A stretch of 62,902 nt of DNA, taken from positions 29,827-92,728 of the forward strand of contig NZ_AWZU01000031.1 of the NCBI RefSeq assembly GCF_000472385.1. Direction: 5' to 3'. The notes under the pieces are model-generated. The model ran no database searches, had not been told where the DNA came from, and worked only from the letters and a program-made list of their open reading frames with translations. The stretch's first letter is position 1; each line of letters begins with the position of its first letter. This DNA is from Bradyrhizobium sp. ARR65 (GTDB lineage Bacteria > Pseudomonadota > Alphaproteobacteria > Rhizobiales > Xanthobacteraceae). A program made the translations under genes and the position numbers. This document shows positions 60,783 through 62,902 of this stretch, one piece after another.

Positions 60783-61387
60783 TTCAGGAGCTCCGACGCG
60801 GTCAGGATCGACTGCGCGATCTCGCCGATCTTCTTCTTCTCGCGCATCGCGGTGGAGCGCATCAGGACGTAGGCCTCTTCCTCCGTGAGCCCCTTCAATT
60901 TCATCAGGATGCCCTTGGCGCGATCGATCACCTTACGCTCTTCCAGCGCCGATTTGGTGCGATCGAGCTCGTCCTGCAGCTTGGCGAATGCATTGAAGCG
61001 GGAGACGCACAGATCAAGGATCGGCTTGATCCGTTCTTTTTTCAGCCCGTCCACGATATAGGCGGACACACCGGCATCCACGGAGGCCTGGATCGAGGCA
61101 GCGTCGCTCTGGTCGACGAACATGGCAATCGGCCGGCGCACCGCCCGGCTGACCTGGAACATCTGCTCCAGGATGTCGCGGCTGGGATTTTCCAGGTCGA
61201 TGACGATGATGTCAGGGTCGAGCGCGTAGATGCGGGCGAGCAGGCTCTGCATTTCGCTGATCCGCACGACGCTGCTGTAGCCGGCTTCGCGCAGCCCCTC
61301 CTCCAGGATCGCGGCGCGGATCGGGCTTTCGTCGACAATCACAATTTTGGGCGACTGCTCAGCTTTGGGCGGCTGCTCGGCGGTCAT
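60779..61387 (-). CDS. nasT: ANTAR-domain RNA-binding antiterminator NasT
   Basis: 202 residues. Residues 12-130 form a receiver-like domain (KIVIVDESPIRAAILEEGLR; IIVIDLENPSRDILEQM) and 135-200 the ANTAR three-helix RNA-binding domain (ERKVIDRAKGILMKLKGLTE through MREKKKIGEIAQSIL). In Azotobacter, Paracoccus and Bradyrhizobium, NasT freed from NasS lets transcription pass through the leader of nitrate/nitrite assimilation genes. The hairpins 1.4 kb downstream are the likely target. A terminator-like module lies 150 bases upstream. Confidence 0.9.
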   Translation of the reverse strand: MTAEQPPKAEQSPKIVIVDESPIRAAILEEGLREAGYSSVVRISEMQSLLARIYALDPDIIVIDLENPSRDILEQMFQVSRAVRRPIAMFVDQSDAASIQASVDAGVSAYIVDGLKKERIKPILDLCVSRFNAFAKLQDELDRTKSALEERKVIDRAKGILMKLKGLTEEEAYVLMRSTAMREKKKIGEIAQSILTASELLK

Positions 61388-61390
61388 CGA

Positions 61391-61585
61391 TCACTCGTCT
61401 TCGAACCCGTATGCATAGCACGGCAAATTCCGGCATGAAGCCTTGTCTTTGTGAGCAATTAGGACTAGCTCACGGCCATCAATCAGGCAGATTTGGACGA
61501 TGCAGCAGGCCTCCGCGCCAAGAATAAGCGTTGTTTCGCTTGGCTGCCCCTGAGACAACGAATGGAAACTTTTTGAGTCTCCCAT
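61391..61585 (-). CDS. Possible small protein (64 aa) upstream of nasT
   Basis: MGDSKSFHSLSQGQPSETTL opens a frame that ends just before nasT, with several Cys (EACCIVQICLIDGRELVLIA). No ribosome-binding site is visible and the first third overlaps a duplicated repeat, so coding status is doubtful. Confidence 0.25.
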   Translation of the reverse strand: MGDSKSFHSLSQGQPSETTLILGAEACCIVQICLIDGRELVLIAHKDKASCRNLPCYAYGFEDE

Positions 61586-61625
61586 TCGCAAAGAAAAATG
61601 CCGCCCGAAGGCGGCTGTCGTCTGA
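61541..61625 (-). terminator. Repeat copy 1 with intrinsic terminator
   Basis: On the minus strand GCCGCC-TTCG-GGCGGC is followed by ATTTTTCTTT, a textbook intrinsic terminator. The roughly 85-base module including CCTGAGACAACGAATG recurs at 62481-62565. It separates nasT from whatever enters from the right. Confidence 0.6.
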
Positions 61626-61811
61626 ACTATCAGGCGTGTACTTATTAAGGCGAGATGTTGGCTTTCGGATATGAAGAACTCGTGCGCTCAATCCGAGCCT
61701 TACCGCTCGTGACCTAAACAGCCGCACCAAGTAAATCGATCTACGAGAGGTTGTGTGCGCCGTTGCTTGCTGCTATCTGGGACGGGTTGCGGAGGCTGGG
61801 CGCGCGGCGGC

Positions 61812-62252
61812 ATGACAAGCGGGAAATCGGAGGAGATGGGCGCGGCGCCCCGCCCCTGGAGCGTCGTCTGGTACGAGCGGCTTGCCTGGACGGCGATAGC
61901 CATTGGTTTGGCGTCAAGCGCTGCGAACCCCGCTTTGCTCGCCAGAAACTACCATCTGTATCACGTTGGTTTTCTGCTATACGGCGCCCTCTCCGTTACC
62001 GGGCGGCTACTATGGATTTGGCTGGTTGCCCGTAAGCGGCAAAATTGGGCGCGATGGATTAGTCTCTTTTGGATATTGCTCAGTATCCTCGGTCTCCCAA
62101 GTACGATCCGAGAAATGGAACGCTTCCTTCTCAATCCCGTTCCGACTATCTTGTTTTACGCGGCATTCGCGATATCGATAGTCTCCGTAATGCTACTTTT
62201 CCGCGGCGACGCCCGCGAGTGGTTTTCCCCGAAAGCGCAGCGCGCCGAGTGA
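61812..62252 (+). CDS. Small multi-pass membrane protein (146 aa), hypothetical
   Basis: From ATG 61812 (MTSGKSEEMGAAPRPWSVVW). Four hydrophobic helices are evident: RLAWTAIAIGLASSAANPAL, YHVGFLLYGALSVTGRLLWI, ISLFWILLSILGLPSTI, and ILFYAAFAISIVSVMLLF. Lower GC than neighbours, flanked by two copies of the same repeat, so it may have been inserted or mobilised as a unit. Family not recognised. Confidence 0.55.
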   Translation: MTSGKSEEMGAAPRPWSVVWYERLAWTAIAIGLASSAANPALLARNYHLYHVGFLLYGALSVTGRLLWIWLVARKRQNWARWISLFWILLSILGLPSTIREMERFLLNPVPTILFYAAFAISIVSVMLLFRGDAREWFSPKAQRAE

Positions 62253-62480
62253 CTAGCCTCACTAGGCCGGGTCGGAACGAACTCCCAGCCATCGGGAACT
62301 TGCCCTGCGCGCAGGCTGATTTCGTTCACCATTCACGAGCGCGCTTTATCATCGACGAAACACGCCAAGGGATTGAATTTCGCTATTTGATCAATTACTT
62401 GGATCGCATTCACTAACAATTCGGATGAAATCCTCGGGCGATTACATGGAAAGAGCGCCGCGCATTAGCTTCCACAGCCT

Positions 62481-62565
62481 CGGCTGCGCCTGAGACAACG
62501 AATGTATATTTCGGAGGCGTACTTCCCAAAGAAAAAGCCGCCGGAGGCGGCTGTCATCTGGACAA
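62481..62565 (-). terminator. Repeat copy 2 with intrinsic terminator
   Basis: Same module as at 61541-61625: CCTGAGACAACGAATG, then, read on the minus strand, GCCGCC-TCC-GGCGGC followed by TTTTTCTTT. It lies just left of the second IS element, whose transcript would be ended here. Apart from this repeat, 62253-62580 shows nothing. Confidence 0.55.
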
Positions 62566-62585
62566 CTTGCCGGAGCGTTCAGCTA

Positions 62586-62902
62586 GAGCGTTTCACATTT
62601 TGATGGAAGCGTATCCGGCGTTGGCAAAGTAGTTGGCGCATTCGCGGGGTTGGATGGTTTTGACGAGTTCGCCGATGTGACGGCAGATGTCGTCGACGGC
62701 GCGGTTTTGGGCCGCACGCATCCAGTGCTTGATCTTGGCAAAGGTCTGCTCGATCGGATTGAGGTCGGGCGAATACGGCGGCAGATACCAGAGCCTTGCG
62801 CCGGCGGCCCGGATCTGCCTGCGCAGCGCGGCCGCCTTGTGGCTCCCCAGATTGTCCATGACGACGATGTCCCCGGGCTGAAGCTGCGGGACGAGAATCT
62901 GC
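62586..62902 (-). mobile_element. Left part of a second IS630-family element (continues beyond window)
   Basis: A TA at 62584-62585 precedes GAGCGTTTCACATTTTGATG, a probable terminal repeat, and the transposase 3' end follows at once. The terminal sequence differs from the element at 35 kb, so it is a different IS630 member. Confidence 0.6.
62593..62902 (-). CDS. IS630-family transposase, C-terminal part
   Basis: Open to the right edge; 102 codons are visible. QPGDIVVMDNLGSHKAAALR carries the second catalytic Asp, and LPPYSPDLNPIEQTFAKIKH the third acidic residue of the DDE/D triad. The end ...ECANYFANAGYASIKM aligns in style with the complete transposase at 35-36 kb (ECANYLKNSGYRT) but is clearly diverged. 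The N-terminal half lies beyond the window. Confidence 0.88.
   Translation of the reverse strand, partial: QILVPQLQPGDIVVMDNLGSHKAAALRRQIRAAGARLWYLPPYSPDLNPIEQTFAKIKHWMRAAQNRAVDDICRHIGELVKTIQPRECANYFANAGYASIKM

Noticed and set aside
1..62902. CRISPR arrays, toxin-antitoxin pairs, prophage genes or rRNA
   Set aside because: No regularly spaced repeats, no recognisable toxin/antitoxin pair, no phage structural genes and no rRNA sequence were seen.

Overview
The window reads as chromosomal DNA of an alphaproteobacterium, most likely Bradyrhizobium or a close relative. The support is high GC with GC-rich third positions, several short proteins I recognise as typical of that genus, the GC-rich palindromic intergenic repeats found in rhizobia, a FegA/FegB-like iron pair, and a nasT-nasS/nirA nitrite-assimilation block. 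The genus is an inference; the class is well supported.

Layout. 1-3.7 kb: iron-siderophore receptor and inner-membrane PepSY partner (PepSY runs off the left edge). 3.7-5.2 kb: a decayed formylglycine-enzyme-like fragment and an exported protein of unknown function. 5.4-10.2 kb: TRAP transporter plus acyl-CoA ligase, with a palindromic candidate operator upstream. 10.4-17 kb (minus): housekeeping run dacC-tmk-holB-metG-tatD-MBL hydrolase; MetRS carries a long histone-H1-like basic tail. 17-21 kb: epoxide hydrolase, RlpA, a string of very small proteins, tRNA-Ser(UGA). 21-25 kb: sulfotransferase, Nudix, and an operon of a protease-dead HtrA-like PDZ protein with a receiver-truncated LuxR regulator. 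25-30.3 kb: beta-glucan genes (GH16, membrane GH17, Tat-exported GH1). 30.4-35 kb: DsbA-like protein, MFS carrier, acyl-CoA-dehydrogenase-fold oxidoreductase, VOC protein. 35.2-36.4 kb: a complete IS630-type element with a +1 frameshift and flanking TA, then a rhizobial palindrome. 37.7-46 kb: carbohydrate-type ABC transporter with a 2-hydroxyacid dehydrogenase and an amidase, then a PheC-like periplasmic protein. 46-54.8 kb: DUF2147 protein, the fossil end of an aminotransferase overlapping a ThDP enzyme, a DadA-like oxidase, cupin, RraA-like protein and the pxpBCA 5-oxoprolinase operon. 55-61.4 kb (minus): nitrite assimilation, nasT-nasS followed by FNT nitrite channel, nirA and a diflavin-like reductase; the leader holds a near-consensus sigma54 promoter, an NtrC-like site and two ANTAR-type hexaloop hairpins. 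61.4-62.9 kb: a duplicated terminator module around a small membrane protein, then the end of a second IS630-type transposase.

The best-integrated system is the nitrite block: general nitrogen status (NtrC/sigma54) and nitrate/nitrite sensing (NasS releasing the RNA-binding antiterminator NasT) appear to converge on one leader RNA. The least conventional signals are the MetRS basic tail, the dead-protease/LuxR pair, the small-protein cluster and the two gene fossils. All functional statements rest on reading motifs by eye; no alignment or database search was run.
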